Positions 37,044-49,246 of a stretch of DNA of 64,000 bases are shown here, piece after piece. Position numbers and translations under genes: made by a program. The stretch comes from Ficedula albicollis (taxonomy: Eukaryota > Chordata > Aves > Passeriformes > Muscicapidae). Position 1 is the stretch's first letter. Each line of letters opens with the position of its first letter. The notes under the pieces are model-generated. The model did no database searches. It was given only the letters and a program-made list of their open reading frames with translations, and was not told where the DNA came from. The DNA is taken from the NCBI RefSeq assembly GCF_000247815.1, contig NC_021692.1, forward strand, positions 4,284,961 through 4,348,960, in the 5' to 3' direction.

Positions 37044-40000
37044 TTTTCTTTTCATCTTTTTTCTTTATTTTTTTATGCTTTTAGGGGGGACAGTGTGCAT
37101 CCCTTTGCACATATTCTTGGAATAATTTGCTCCCTGTCTCTCCCTCATTGCCCGTGACTCCATGTCTGGGGGCAGTGGGTGCCCTGAGTGCTGTTGTCCT
37201 CATCCATCCATCCCGTGGGGATTTGCCCTGTCTGCAGGTCTCATCATGCCAAAACAGGACACTTAGGGAAGATTAGGCCTTAAATTAAGTGAGAGAAGAG
37301 TTTGCACTGGGCTGCCTCACTCCTGCTTTGCTCGAGTATAAATCTTTTCACCCCAGCAAAGTGGATGTTGAGTTATTCCCCCGTGGCTGCACTTCTCAAA
37401 CAACCCCATTACCGTGTCAGCAGGGGGACCCTGCTGTCCTCACCACTTTTTACATTAATTTCTATTTTGACATCAGATAAGAAGCTCTTTCCAAACTCCC
37501 CACACGTTCTTGCATGTTTTCAGGAGTGGACGGGGCTGTATCTGTGTTTGTGCAGACAGAGAGAGTTTAAGGCACTGATTAATGTTTACAGTTTGTAAAA
37601 ATATTCAGCTGGTGTTGGTCAGAGTCCTGATGGAGCCTGAATAAAGCTGCCTGAGCTCCAAACCACAGGGTCAGATTTTTGGAGCCCTGAGCTGGCTGGG
37701 AGGGTTTGGAGCTCGCACCTCTCCTGAGGGTGGCCCAAGAAGAGGAGCTGGGGGTTCAAAGGCTTCATCCTTGGGATTTGACTGCTGGCCTGGAGTGACA
37801 TCAAGCTGGGGCTTCCAGAGTTCTCTCTGAAGTGTCTGCTAAACAAACTGCTCTGCAATGGCATCAGCTTTGTGTGGAGAGGCAGGAAAGGACCAGGGGC
37901 CAGAGTGTGCTGCTAAGGTAGGAGAGGTTTTGAAGGAGAAATCTTCATCTCAGCCACTCAAGAGCTTCCCAAGCTGACCTCTGGTCAGAAGGAGAAGGAT
38001 GTTGTGGCTCAGTGTGCTGCTTTTTCTGCCCAGAATTGCCAAAATTGTGTTGATTCACTCCCAGCAGAAGCACAGGCAGCGAGTGGGGAACCATTGCAGG
38101 ATCACGGGGCAAACCCAGGAGCTCCTTTCACCCAGGATTTTGTTTGGTTGGCTCAAATGGAGGGTGAGTCTGAGCCCTGCAAAGAAAGGCAAAGATCTCT
38201 GGCTTTGTTTGGCTGGGGAGCTGAGTAGGCTCTTCAGGAGAGGTGGGATGGCCACAGTGGCACCTTGTGAGCCACAGGACCCCCCAGCTGGTCCCCAGCA
38301 CACAGGGGTGGGGTCCATGCCCGTGTGGGTGGGCACTGCTGGCCATCCCTCACCTGGCCCCGTGTTACGGAGTGATTCCTGCCCTGGAGCAGCTGCCAGC
38401 AGCAGCCTTTGCCTCTCCAGTCTGCTTTCCCTTCTGAGCAGAGGGATTACAGCTAGCAGGGATTCATCCAGTGCTGGGCTGCTTTGCTGGAGCCCCCAGC
38501 AGAGGAACCAGTCAGTGCTGTGCCCTTGGGGATTGGTCTGAGAACCTCCCTGAGAGCTGGCACCGAGTCCCCAGGTGGCACCAGCTCCCATCTTTGTTTA
38601 CCAGCTTGGAGTTAGAGATCCAGAGATCTCCATAAACTGCAGAGAAATGCAGTTTATGTGCTAATAATTCTCTTACCAGTATCACTAGTACCCAGCTGAT
38701 GAGGCCCTGGTTCACTCTGCAGGGAGGAAGGGAACACTCAGAAGAATCACAAGCACAACAAGTTTGGGAGAAACTCTTAAACGCTTGGTCTCTGCCCCAA
38801 ACAAAGCACTTCACACCTTTTTTCTGCTGCTGTTTTCCAGGTGAGAAGTGATGAGGGAAGCAAAACAGCTGGGGGAGGACATGGCAGGGCTGGGGATGGC
38901 ATCCCTTGTGGCTGCATGCCAGGGGATGCCCAGCTGCTCCTGGCATCGGTGCCAGGGGGAGCCATGGGCATGGGCTGTACTCCTCATCTGCTCTCCCGTG
39001 GAAAAGCTGTCTGCAGAGTGGTTTGGGGGCCTCATATGTTGGGTTTCTTACAGGAAAGAAACAGGTTTGCTGTGTTCCAGTGGTGTTTGAGGCATGGCAG
39101 GTTCCAGGGCAGCTCAGGTGTTGATGTGCCCTGGGCTCTGCCCCAGCAGCAGGCGTGTTGGAGCAATAGAGAGCTCTCAGAAAACATCACAAACCAACCC
39201 CTAAACCACAATTCTCACAAGCTCTTGTTTATTTTATCCCTCTAAGCACCACTTGACATAGAGAAGTATATTTGTACTTCTCATGGCCTTCAAAGGACAA
39301 CGGCACTAGCTCCAAAAGTAAATGAAAATTCACATTTTAGCTGAATTGTGTATAATAAACTTGATTCAGCACATAGGGGTCTCAGTTTTGTTCCCAGCTA
39401 TTATTACACATAGAGAAGTTAAAAAACCTGTCTGGAATATATTTGAGCATGCTGGCCCCAAATCACAGACCTCATCCTTCAGCTTGTTCTTTTCCTTGTC
39501 TCTTCCATTTCTATCTCCTGCACGTTTCTGCTTTCCCAGATCTGGCTATTTTTTTTTTTTTTTAAATGTCAGAAGAAACATGGTTCAGGGTTTGGGTTGG
39601 TTTAGGACTCCTGTTTACCTGAGCAGGTTGACAGTGTGTGCAGGGATGAGTTAACTTTGGGATGCTGTTGAGCTGAGAAGCACCACATCACCAGCTCTGA
39701 TTTGTTTGGGTCCATACAAGAATTTTAAGAGTGAATCTAATGAAATTCCCCTGGAGTCAGGGGTTCAGCCCCTCTGGGTCCCTGTTAAAGGGTGCTGGTG
39801 CTCTCCTGGCTCCTTCCCCAGGCAGCAGTGATGCCCTGCTGCTGATCCTCATGTGCTGCCACACTCCCAACAACTCTTGGAACTTAACCAGCTCGAGTAA
39901 ATTAGGTGACAAGGAAGCTGGAGCTGGCTCCGACCTGGCCAAGCATAACTCATGACATAAGCAGGGCTCAGCTTGTGTTCAAGTGCTTTTGGTGCCTGTG

Positions 40001-41640
40001 CTGTACCTCTGAGCTGTCTGGAGCAGCCTGAGCCTCTCACCACGGTGAGGTTTTTATCACAGCCCAAGGAAATGGGCTTGAGCAGGTTTGTCACAGAAAT
40101 CACTCTTGTTCTGCGGGCTGAGGGGCGAGTGCTCTTTGTTGGGAGCTGCAGGAGGCATTCCCAAGTCACAAAGCCAGGGGAAAGCTCACTTTGGGGGCTG
40201 TCTGAGGAGTCAGGGAATTGTTGAAGAGCTGCTCCCTGTCACCCATCTGCATTCCAGGCAAGGATGATTTAAGAGAGACAAGTGTTGGTAACATTTCTGA
40301 ATGGAAGAACCCAGCCTAACCCATTTTTCACAGCTCCGTGGCAACGTTCATTTCTGCCTGTCAGCAGCTCCAGAGACATTTACAGGAGTGGTGCCAGTGC
40401 TCCCCATGGCAGTGCCTGGGCTTGGAGGCAGCGTTCCCAGCACCTGGTCTGGGCCAGCAAGGACAATCCATGTCTTGCCACGGGGTTTTTTGGGATGGGT
40501 GAAGTATTTCATGGATTAAAAGCAGCTCCTGGCAGGGTGGCAGCACGTCTGTGCACAGAGAGAGCTGTTGGAAGGTGGCACAACAGGGCAGGACATGGGG
40601 AGTGCAGGTGGAATTTCTGGTGGCTCTCAGTGCCACCTCTGATATTTCCCTTTCTCCTGTCCCTCCTCTGCCCATCTCTTGGCTCCCTCAGTGCTGAGCA
40701 TTTCCCTGGGCACCCTGGTGGACCCACCAGGCAGCTTGAGCAAAGTGTGCAGCACGTCAGGCTGGACTTCTCCAGACCATTTCCAAACATTCACAGCATC
40801 CTTCAGAGAGGCCACTTTTTTCTTCCCCCCACCCCCCCCGCAAAGTAACTGACCCCAAAAATTTGTTTGTTATTTTTGTTAAAATCAAAATACTAACGAG
40901 AAGCATGTGGGCTGCTGCCTTGTGTAAACATTAAGTGGAGTTGAAGTGGTCCCTTGAAATGTTAGGAAGCTGCTCTTGGAACAATCAGCAAAGGGGACTC
41001 GTGACTGGAGTCCACCTTCCTTTGGAAATTGCTGCAGCAATAGCATGAAATCCTTTTCTTCCTGGATTCAGCTTGTTTCAAAATTTTTTTGTGGAATGCT
41101 ATTCATTGCAGCCTAAACCACAAGTTTTAATTTGGAATTTTACTATGGCCAAATAATACTGTGAAAACGTCTCAAAGTAGCAGGGCCTGCTCCCCCCCAG
41201 CTCAGCCCTGCGAGCACATTGTTTCAAAACATTCCAGAAAGTTAAATGAGGCTTTTGAGCTTGCCTCTGGAAAATCCAATAAGCTATTCCTACTTCTTGT
41301 TTAATGAAAAAGGTAAAATAAAATTCTCTGCCTTGCAGGAAACGGGAAAGAGCATTATGGTTTTCTTTGGAGCAGTCGTGGTGGCTGTTCCTCATTTCAG
41401 CTTAAATTTGGTGATTAAGGTTTTACTTTTTGTCGTTATTTTTAGAGCAGCCCAGCCCAGGTTTGGTGTTGGGTGCTGTTTCAGCAGCTAGCCTTGTTTT
41501 TTTGGCGGGGCTGTGATGGTAACAAGGCACTTCCACAGTGAAACTCTCCCTGTTTGGGGTAACCCCACCCCAACCTGGTGCTCCAAGGGGAGATGCTGAT
41601 CACGCCTGCTTGTATTCCCTGCCTACTTGTATTCCCTGCC
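37044..41640 (+). other. MEGF6: MEGF6 large intron upstream of the CpG-rich block
   Basis: Ordinary intron. It contains an 11-bp perfect inverted repeat at 38631-38658. Open frames of 100-190 codons occur here (for example 37999-38541 and 40282-40848), but they lack homology, domains or splice context and overlap frames on the other strand, so they are not called. Confidence 0.6.
38631..38658. repeat. Perfect inverted repeat (11-bp stem, 6-nt loop)
   Basis: CATAAACTGCA, loop GAGAAA, then TGCAGTTTATG: a perfect hairpin. The flanks do not extend the pairing enough to make a microRNA precursor. Confidence 0.85.
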
Positions 41641-41720
41641 TCCTCAGCCGGGTTTGGGGCAGATCCAAGGGTTTATTTCGGGGTGGAGCATCAGCGCCAG
41701 GTCCGTCCGACAGCGCGCGG

Positions 41721-42236
41721 GGAGCCCCCTGCCCGTCCCGGGGGTGTCCGGGGGAGCCCCCTGCCCGTCCCGGGGGTGTCCGGGGGAGCCCCCTGCCCGT
41801 CCCGGGGGTGTCCGGGGGAGCCCCCTGCCCGTCCCGGGGGTGTCCGGGGGAGCCCCCTGCCCGTCCCGGGGGTGTCCGGGGGAGCCCCCTGCCCGTCCCG
41901 GGGGTGTCCGGGGGAGCCCCCTGCCCGTCCCGGGGGTGTCCGGGGGAGCCCCCTGCCCGTCCCGGGGGTGTCCGGGGGAGCCCCCTGCCCGTCCCGGGGG
42001 TGTCCGGGGGAGCCCCCTGCCCGTCCCGGGGGTGTCCGGGGGAGCCCCCTGCCCGTCCCGGGGGTGTCCGGGGGAGCCCCCTGCCCGTCCCGGGGGTGTC
42101 CGGGGGAGCCCCCTGCCCGTCCCGGGGGTGTCCGGGGGAGCCCCCTGCCCGTCCCGGGGGTGTCCGGGGGAGCCCCCTGCCCGTCCCGGGGGTGTCCGGG
42201 GGATCTCCCTGCCCGTCCCGGCGGTGTCCGGGGCGC
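41721..42236. repeat. 32-bp GC-rich minisatellite, about 16 copies
   Basis: The unit begins GGAGCCCCCTGCCCGTCCCG and is repeated every 32 bp with almost no variation until the last two copies. Because 32 is not a multiple of three, a 32-residue pattern cycles through all frames, which makes long spurious open frames. Each unit contains internally complementary C- and G-runs. Confidence 0.97.
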
Positions 42237-42379
42237 TCCCGGGCCCGGCGGTACCTGCGGGGGCGGAGCGGGACCGCCCCCACGGCTGAGCCGCCCCGCA
42301 CCGCCCCGCGCATCGCTCCGCTCCGTCCCGCTGCGCCCGCGGTGTGTCCGCGTTCCGAGCCTGCCCTGTCCCGCTCCAT

Positions 42380-43178
<799 letters not shown>

Positions 43179-43259
43179 CGCTCCATCCCCGCTCCATCCC
43201 GGCTCCATCCCCGGCTCCATCCCCGGCTCCGTCCCCGCTCCATCCCGGCTCCATCCCGG

Positions 43260-44110
43260 CTCCATCCCCGCTCCCATCCCCGCTCCCATCCCCGCTCCCA
43301 TCCCCGCTCCCATCCCCGCTCCCATCCCCGCTCCCATCCCCGCTCCCATCCCCGCTCCCATCCCCGCTCCCATCCCCGCTCCCATCCCCGCTCCCATCCC
43401 CGCTCCCATCCCCGCTCCCATCCCCGCTCCCATCCCCGCTCCCATCCCCGCTCCCATCCCCGCTCCCATCCCCGCTCCCATCCCCGCTCCCATCCCCGCT
43501 CCCATCCCCGCTCCCATCCCCGCTCCCATCCCCGCTCCCATCCCCGCTCCCATCCCCGCTCCCATCCCCGCTCCCATCCCCGCTCCCATCCCCGCTCCCA
43601 TCCCCGCTCCCATCCCCGCTCCCATCCCCGCTCCCATCCCCGCTCCCATCCCCGCTCCCATCCCCGCTCCCATCCCCGCTCCCATCCCCGCTCCCATCCC
43701 CGCTCCCATCCCCGCTCCCATCCCCGCTCCCATCCCCGCTCCCATCCCCGCTCCCATCCCCGCTCCCATCCCCGCTCCCATCCCCGCTCCCATCCCCGCT
43801 CCCATCCCCGCTCCCATCCCCGCTCCCATCCCCGCTCCCATCCCCGCTCCCATCCCCGCTCCCATCCCCGCTCCCATCCCCGCTCCCATCCCCGCTCCCA
43901 TCCCCGCTCCCATCCCCGCTCCCATCCCCGCTCCCATCCCCGCTCCCATCCCCGCTCCCATCCCCGCTCCCATCCCCGCTCCCATCCCCGCTCCCATCCC
44001 CGCTCCCATCCCCGCTCCCATCCCCGCTCCCATCCCCGCTCCCATCCCCGCTCCCATCCCCGCTCCCATCCCCGCTCCCATCCCCGCTCCCATCCCCGCT
44101 CCCATCCCCG
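43260..44110. repeat. 12-bp tandem array CCCATCCCCGCT, about 70 copies
   Basis: An essentially perfect 12-bp array. On the minus strand every unit (AGCGGGGATGGG) carries a GGGG and a GGG run, so the array is a continuous G-quadruplex-capable tract; the plus strand is i-motif-like. The 600-1000-residue open frames across it are artefacts of a period divisible by three. Confidence 0.97.
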
Positions 44111-44160
44111 GCTCCATCCCCGTTCCCATCCCGGCTCCATCCCCGCTCCGTGCCGCGGTC

Positions 44161-44302
44161 ATGGGCCGGCCCTGGGCGCTGCTCTGGTGCCTGGGCTGCC
44201 TGAGCGGCATCCCGGGCTCCTCCGGCGAGAACTACCGCTACCTGTGGAGGAGCTGCTACCCCTGCTACCTGGGGCGAGCGGGGTACCCCGACCTGCGGCC
44301 AG
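44161..44302 (+). CDS. Candidate alternative first exon of MEGF6 (signal peptide + Cys/Tyr-rich segment)
   Basis: The ATG at 44161 has a strong context (G at -3, G at +4). The first 22 residues are a textbook signal peptide: MGRPW, a hydrophobic core ALLWCLGCL, then small residues SSG before a likely cleavage site. The mature part, [16 protein letters not shown] then RAGYPDLRP, holds two cysteines and four tyrosines. I do not recognise it. The exon ends CCAG|GTACGT in phase 1, and joining to the MEGF6 exon at 50451 gives an intact D-V-D-E-C start of a calcium-binding EGF module. This predicts a secreted, EMI-less MEGF6. It could instead be the first exon of an unrelated nested gene, but I found no other partner exon. 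Confidence 0.5.
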
Positions 44303-44517
44303 GTACGTGGGGCACCAGGTGGCCGGGGAAGGGGAAGGTCCCTTCAGAACCAGGCTCTCGTCGGACTCTGGGCTCTGCCTCGAGGGGTTTGTCCCCAAAT
44401 CCCCCACCTGCCAGGTGCAAGTCCCAGCCTGGCGGCCACCCAAGTAACGGACTGGTCACCTGGCTGTATATACTGTATATGTGCCTGTGCTTTGTATTAT
44501 TATATTCATTTTTACAA

Positions 44518-44557
<40 letters not shown>
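44518..44557. repeat. (ATT)n microsatellite, 13 copies
   Basis: A pure ATT triplet run of about 40 bp, a few hundred bases after the candidate alternative first exon. Confidence 0.95.
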
Positions 44558-44560
<3 letters not shown>

Positions 44561-45268
44561 TGCGTTTTTTACTCAGTTCTGGCAGAGGGGGAGAGAAGCA
44601 GGAGTTTCTTCACATCTGTTGCTGTCCAGCTGGGTTAAAGATAGCTCCTGTGCCACATTCCTTAAAAAGCCAAATGCATGCATTTTGCTAGGGTATGTAG
44701 ATTTAGTTTTTTCCTCAGCTCCACAGGATCTCGCCCCAGTTCAGGGCAAAAAGTGAAATTTGATACTTTTTAACATGGAGAAATGGTGCTTTTCTCTCTC
44801 GGTGAGGCTGTGGGTTTGTCGGGGCTGTGCTGGTGCTGCTCAGCGGATTCTCACCCAGGACAGGGCTCGGTGTCGTTTGGGGCTGGGTTTTGTGCAGGGG
44901 GAACCCGGGAGCTGGGCATGCAGGCAGAGGAGCCGCGTCAGGGATCACTGCACGGGAACATTCAGCCTCAGTGTCTTTTGGAAGCCAATTCCCAGCCTGC
45001 TGCAGCGTGGGAAGCGCTTGGCCGGACTTCCCTTGGAGCAGGTGGAGGGGATGGAGCCCCGGGTGCTCCCATTGCACGTGGTTTATGTGGGGTGGGAGAT
45101 GGGGACACAGAGCCAGGTGTGAGTTCTCCTCCCCTCCCCTCCCCTCTCTGGGTGTGCTCAGCCACCTCCACGGCAGGAAAAGCTTGTGGAGATTTCGGAA
45201 ATAATAGAGAATAAGTGAAGGTCACTGAAGATTTGGGATGCTTGGGCGTAATGTAGACATCAAGGAAT

Positions 45269-45293
45269 GCATTATCTCATCCTGAGATAATGC
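45269..45293. promoter_or_regulatory. Perfect palindrome with back-to-back GATA motifs
   Basis: GCATTATCTCA, spacer TCC, then TGAGATAATGC. Each arm contains a GATA-factor core (AGATAA). The outer flanks (GCTTGGG at 45240 and CCCAAGC near 45308) extend the symmetry imperfectly. It lies about 1 kb downstream of the candidate alternative first exon. A regulatory role is inference. Confidence 0.35.
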
Positions 45294-48004
45294 TAGTAAA
45301 TAAATGCCCCAAGCAGTCGGTTATAAAGTGATATCAGAATAGTTGTCCGATGTGCCAGACCTTCAGAAAGGGGCGAGTTGCTGCTTTGTTATTTATAGAT
45401 CAGATGTTTGTCTCAAACTCAGATGGTGTTTGCTGTCTCCATCCAACTGTGTTGGCTCAAAGTGACTCTCCAAGACAAGCTCCCGAGGTCCAGCTTTGTG
45501 CTGGATCCAGCCTTCCCTTCCTAACGCAGAATTCATCGGCTCCTGGCCTGGTTCTGCTCTTCTCAGCTCCATGGACAGGCAGCTCTGGGTGTGCTTGGCT
45601 CTGTTCTTGGTGTGAGGGGTTTTCTCACCTTTATCCATCTCGTGACTCGTCCCAAACTGGTATCACTGTGGGTTTGCTTAATTTGGCTAATTCTTCCTTT
45701 GCCGCCCGAGCTTCTCTTTGGAAGGTAAGAGGAGTTCTCTGGGTGTGCTTTTGGAGTCCCAGATGTTGTCTTGGTGTGACTTTTAGGGTCTGCGTGCAGT
45801 TCCCACGTCCCCACAGCCGCGTCCCCTCAGCAGCAGCTGCCAGCACAAGGCTCTGCTGTGCGCGCGTCACCGGCGGCTCCGCGGGTGACAGGAGAGGGAG
45901 GAGGTGCTTTGTGCAGAAACGGTGCGGCTTTCGCTGAGCTCTGGGTGCCTTGGTGTGCCCTGCGTGTGCAGACAGGGCTCTGCTGGCTCCTGGTGTCGGT
46001 GCAATGGCTGATGGCAGCGCTGGGTGTCGTGTCCTTACGCAGCCGCCCTTACTGGAGGAGCTTTGTGCTCTGCTGGGGTCTCACAATCCCTCACCGCCGT
46101 GATGGGGGCCTGGTGCTGTGATATCCTCTCAGTGAACCTCTGAAGCAGCCAGAAGGCAGCAGAGCTGTTGTTTGATCGTGTTCCATTAGCTCCTTCAACA
46201 GCGACCTGCATTTCCACCCGGGGGTTCCATTCCCAGTCCGCGTCTGGGAATCCATTGGTTTCCCCAGCAAGGCACAGGGATATCTTCCACCCAGAGTGAC
46301 TGCCTGCACAGGGAACGGGGTAAAACAGTGATGAAAGAAGACTGGAGAGGGTGAGAGCAGCAGCAAGTCCAGAGCAAGTCCAGGTGCTTGTTGCTGCGTG
46401 CACCTCAGTTCCGTGCTGAGTAATTCCTAATTACAGCCCCATCCCGAGGCAGACGGGAGCTCAAGTGCGAGCTGGGCGACTCTCCCAGCCCCGGGGCTCG
46501 GGGGCAGGGAAAGGTGAGCTGAGGACAAAGCCAGGGGCTGAGGCAAAGCAGCGTTTTCACTCCATCAGATTGTTCTGAATTGTTCTATTCCCAAGGTACC
46601 TTTGGAATCAGCTGCTGAGGATGGCACGGGTGGTGTGGGAAAGCCCTGGGCATCTCCCAGCTGTATTGGAAGGAGTACTGGCCTCAATAGTCCCTGCAGC
46701 TCTTTAAGTGCTTTTAGGGCTTTCTCAAACGCCTGGTTTAGGATGAGATGAAAGCTGAGGGTGTGGAGGTGCTCTGACTGCCCAAATCCTTCCCTTCCCA
46801 GCCATCCTTCCCCAGCCTAGAGGAGGAAAAAACTTCCAGGGTAGCAGAGAGGAGATGAAGCCTCGTCCTCTCCCATGCCCTCCTCGCACTGTTGGACCTT
46901 GCCATGGCTGTTTTGTCTGCACACAGGGAGTGTGGAATAGCAGGGCATCTGAATTCCTCAGGCTGTTCATGTTGGGACTGTGTGACACGTGCAAGAAATG
47001 GAGTAATGCAGAGGGTTTTTTCATTCTAATCTGCGTCCATAGTGTGGGATGGCTGTGCTCCCCTGCCCAGGAGCAGGCACTGTTGGGTCCTCTCCATTCA
47101 GCCTTTTTACTCCTTGAAATTGCTGAATTATCTTCAACAAACTGGTACTGGAAAGATAAAGTCACTAAATCCCACACATGCTCATCTCGATGGATTTTAA
47201 TTAACCTTTTCCCTGCAGCCCTGCTCTGTAATCCAGGCTAATTGGTGCAGGGATTAAAGCCTGGCACTGCTGCTCAGCCAGACAGAATGAACCTCCTCAG
47301 TGCTCCTCCTGCCTGTGCTCCCAGCTGGGATCCATCGCCTCCTCCTCAGCCCTGCAAGGAGATAAACTGCCTCCCTACCAAATATTTAATACTTTGCAGA
47401 GCTGCTGTTGCCACTTTCTTCCCCCTGACATGCAGCTCTTGTTGGAGATAAATCAGTATTCCTTCTGGAAGGACCTGTGTGTGCTCAGGAAGTGCAGCCA
47501 GCCAAAGCCATCTCCTTGCTCTGTGCCCCTTTTTTTTTGGTTTTGTTTTCATCTTCCCAATGTTTGATTGCTTTATTACCTGTGTTAGTCCACGTAGGTG
47601 TCTGAGGTTTCAGGGATTGTTTCTGCCCAGGAAAGAGGCTGGGATGAGCCTTCCTTGCAGAAGATATGAACTCTAGTTTCTTTACACAGCAGAGGTATTT
47701 CCAAGCCCCACTCCCCAGCCCTTGCTGCACTGGGCTCCTGCCTCAGTTGGCTTTGCCTGGTCCCCTCTGCCCTGTGCATGCAGAGCAGGGCTTGGCAAAC
47801 TCTGTCCTGGCACGGCTCTGGCTTGCTCAGAGTCAGCTGAAGAGAAGCCTGTATGCTTCTCATTTGCTCTCCTTTGGTATTATTAATTCCAACCAGACTT
47901 TGTCAGCTCTCCAGTAGGAAAATCACCCTGCTGTGCCACGAACTGCAGCTCGAGCAGTGTCACGTAGGGCTCTGGGTCCCGCTGCCAGGACCTGCCCCAG
48001 GGCA

Positions 48005-48157
48005 GCAGAGCTGCTCCTGCTGGCCCTGGGAGCAGCTCCTGCTGCTTCCCAGGCCATATTCCCTGCTGGTGGCCCTGGGCGCAGAGCTGCTCCTGCTGGC
48101 CCTGGGAGCAGCTCCTGCTGCTTCCCAGCCCATATTCCCTGCTGGTGGCCCTGGGCA
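48005..48157. repeat. 76-bp tandem duplication
   Basis: GCAGAGCTGCTCCTGCTGGC and the following bases start at 48005 and again at 48081, with only a few differences. Confidence 0.92.
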
Positions 48158-48992
48158 CACCTGGAGGTGCTGCCACTGCCAGGGGTGGCTGGTGGATCTG
48201 CCCCCTCGCTGCCCCTGGGGACAGATTTGTTTTGGTCACACCATCGTGCAGGGTGTCCCAAAATCTCCCTGGCACTGCAGAGATCAGTGAGGCTCCAGGA
48301 GGGACTCTGGGATGGGGTGGGTTGTGTGGGGTGGGTGATTCTATGGTCAGGGTGCAAGGAAGGACTGGCTGCTCTCCCAGGCCAGGAGGGGGTTGGGATG
48401 GGGATGGGGATGGGGATGGGGACAACCCTCTGGAATCACAGAGATTTAGAGGGTGAAAAGTACAAAGGGGGAAGAGGAGACACGGAGAGAGGAGATGTAA
48501 AATTACTGAGTATGAGTAATGGGGTGAAAGTAAGAAGTTTACTCAACACATCACTAAGTTTCTTGGACAGTAAATTCTCCATGGTTTCAGATTAGAGTTG
48601 AAGGGAAGCAGTGGAATAGTCATTTAAATTCAGACAAAAAAACTTTACTATGCTACATAAAACCTTCCCAAAACCCAGTTTTCCTGTTCTTGAGCTGAAC
48701 AGAGCCAGTTCTGTGTATTAATAGCTAATCCTGCCCACAGAGAGGAGCAGGGAGTGCCTCAGGGGCTCTAGGGCTCTGCAGTATCCCAAGAGTGTGCAGA
48801 GGAAAATTATTTAATCAGAATTAGGTTGCTTTGAGTAGCATCTCAGGCTCATGCCATCACATTTTTCCCCTTGAAAAGCACTTTGGCTTTGGTTCACTCT
48901 TCAGAGAGCATCACTCAAAGCTTATGTTTCACCTCAAAAATCTATTCGTTTTCCTTTCTTTCAGTATTAAGTGTCTTGGAAAAAAACAGGAA

Positions 48993-49246
48993 GAAAATAG
49001 CAAAACCTCCTAAAAGGCTCAGTCATCTGAAAAAAGCAAAGGGCTGGCATTGCAGAAATGAGCATTTTGCTGGGTTGATGGAGACCACAGCTGCAGTGGG
49101 AGCTCTGCAGGGGGAGCCCGAAAATAGCAAAACCTCCTAAAAGGCTCAGTCATCTGAAAAAAGCAAAGGGCTGGCATTGCAGAAATGAGCATTTTGCTGG
49201 GTTGATGGAGACCACAGCTGCAGTGGGAGCTCTGCAGGGGGAGCCC
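48993..49246. repeat. 127-bp tandem duplication
   Basis: The segment starting GAAAATAGCAAAACCTCC at 48993 recurs at 49120 with no difference that I can see over 127 bp. Confidence 0.95.

Noticed and set aside
37999..38541. 180-codon open frame starting with a hydrophobic stretch
   Set aside because: It has no domain, overlaps a 178-codon frame on the other strand and lacks splice or promoter context. It is probably chance in GC-rich intron.
40282..40848. 188-codon open frame in the intron
   Set aside because: No recognisable domain, overlapping frames on both strands, ends in a C-rich tract. Treated as chance.
45350..45937. 195-codon open frame downstream of the candidate alternative first exon
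   Set aside because: I considered it as a second exon of a nested gene, but found no suitable phase-1 acceptor or domain, and the sequence is low in conservation-like features.
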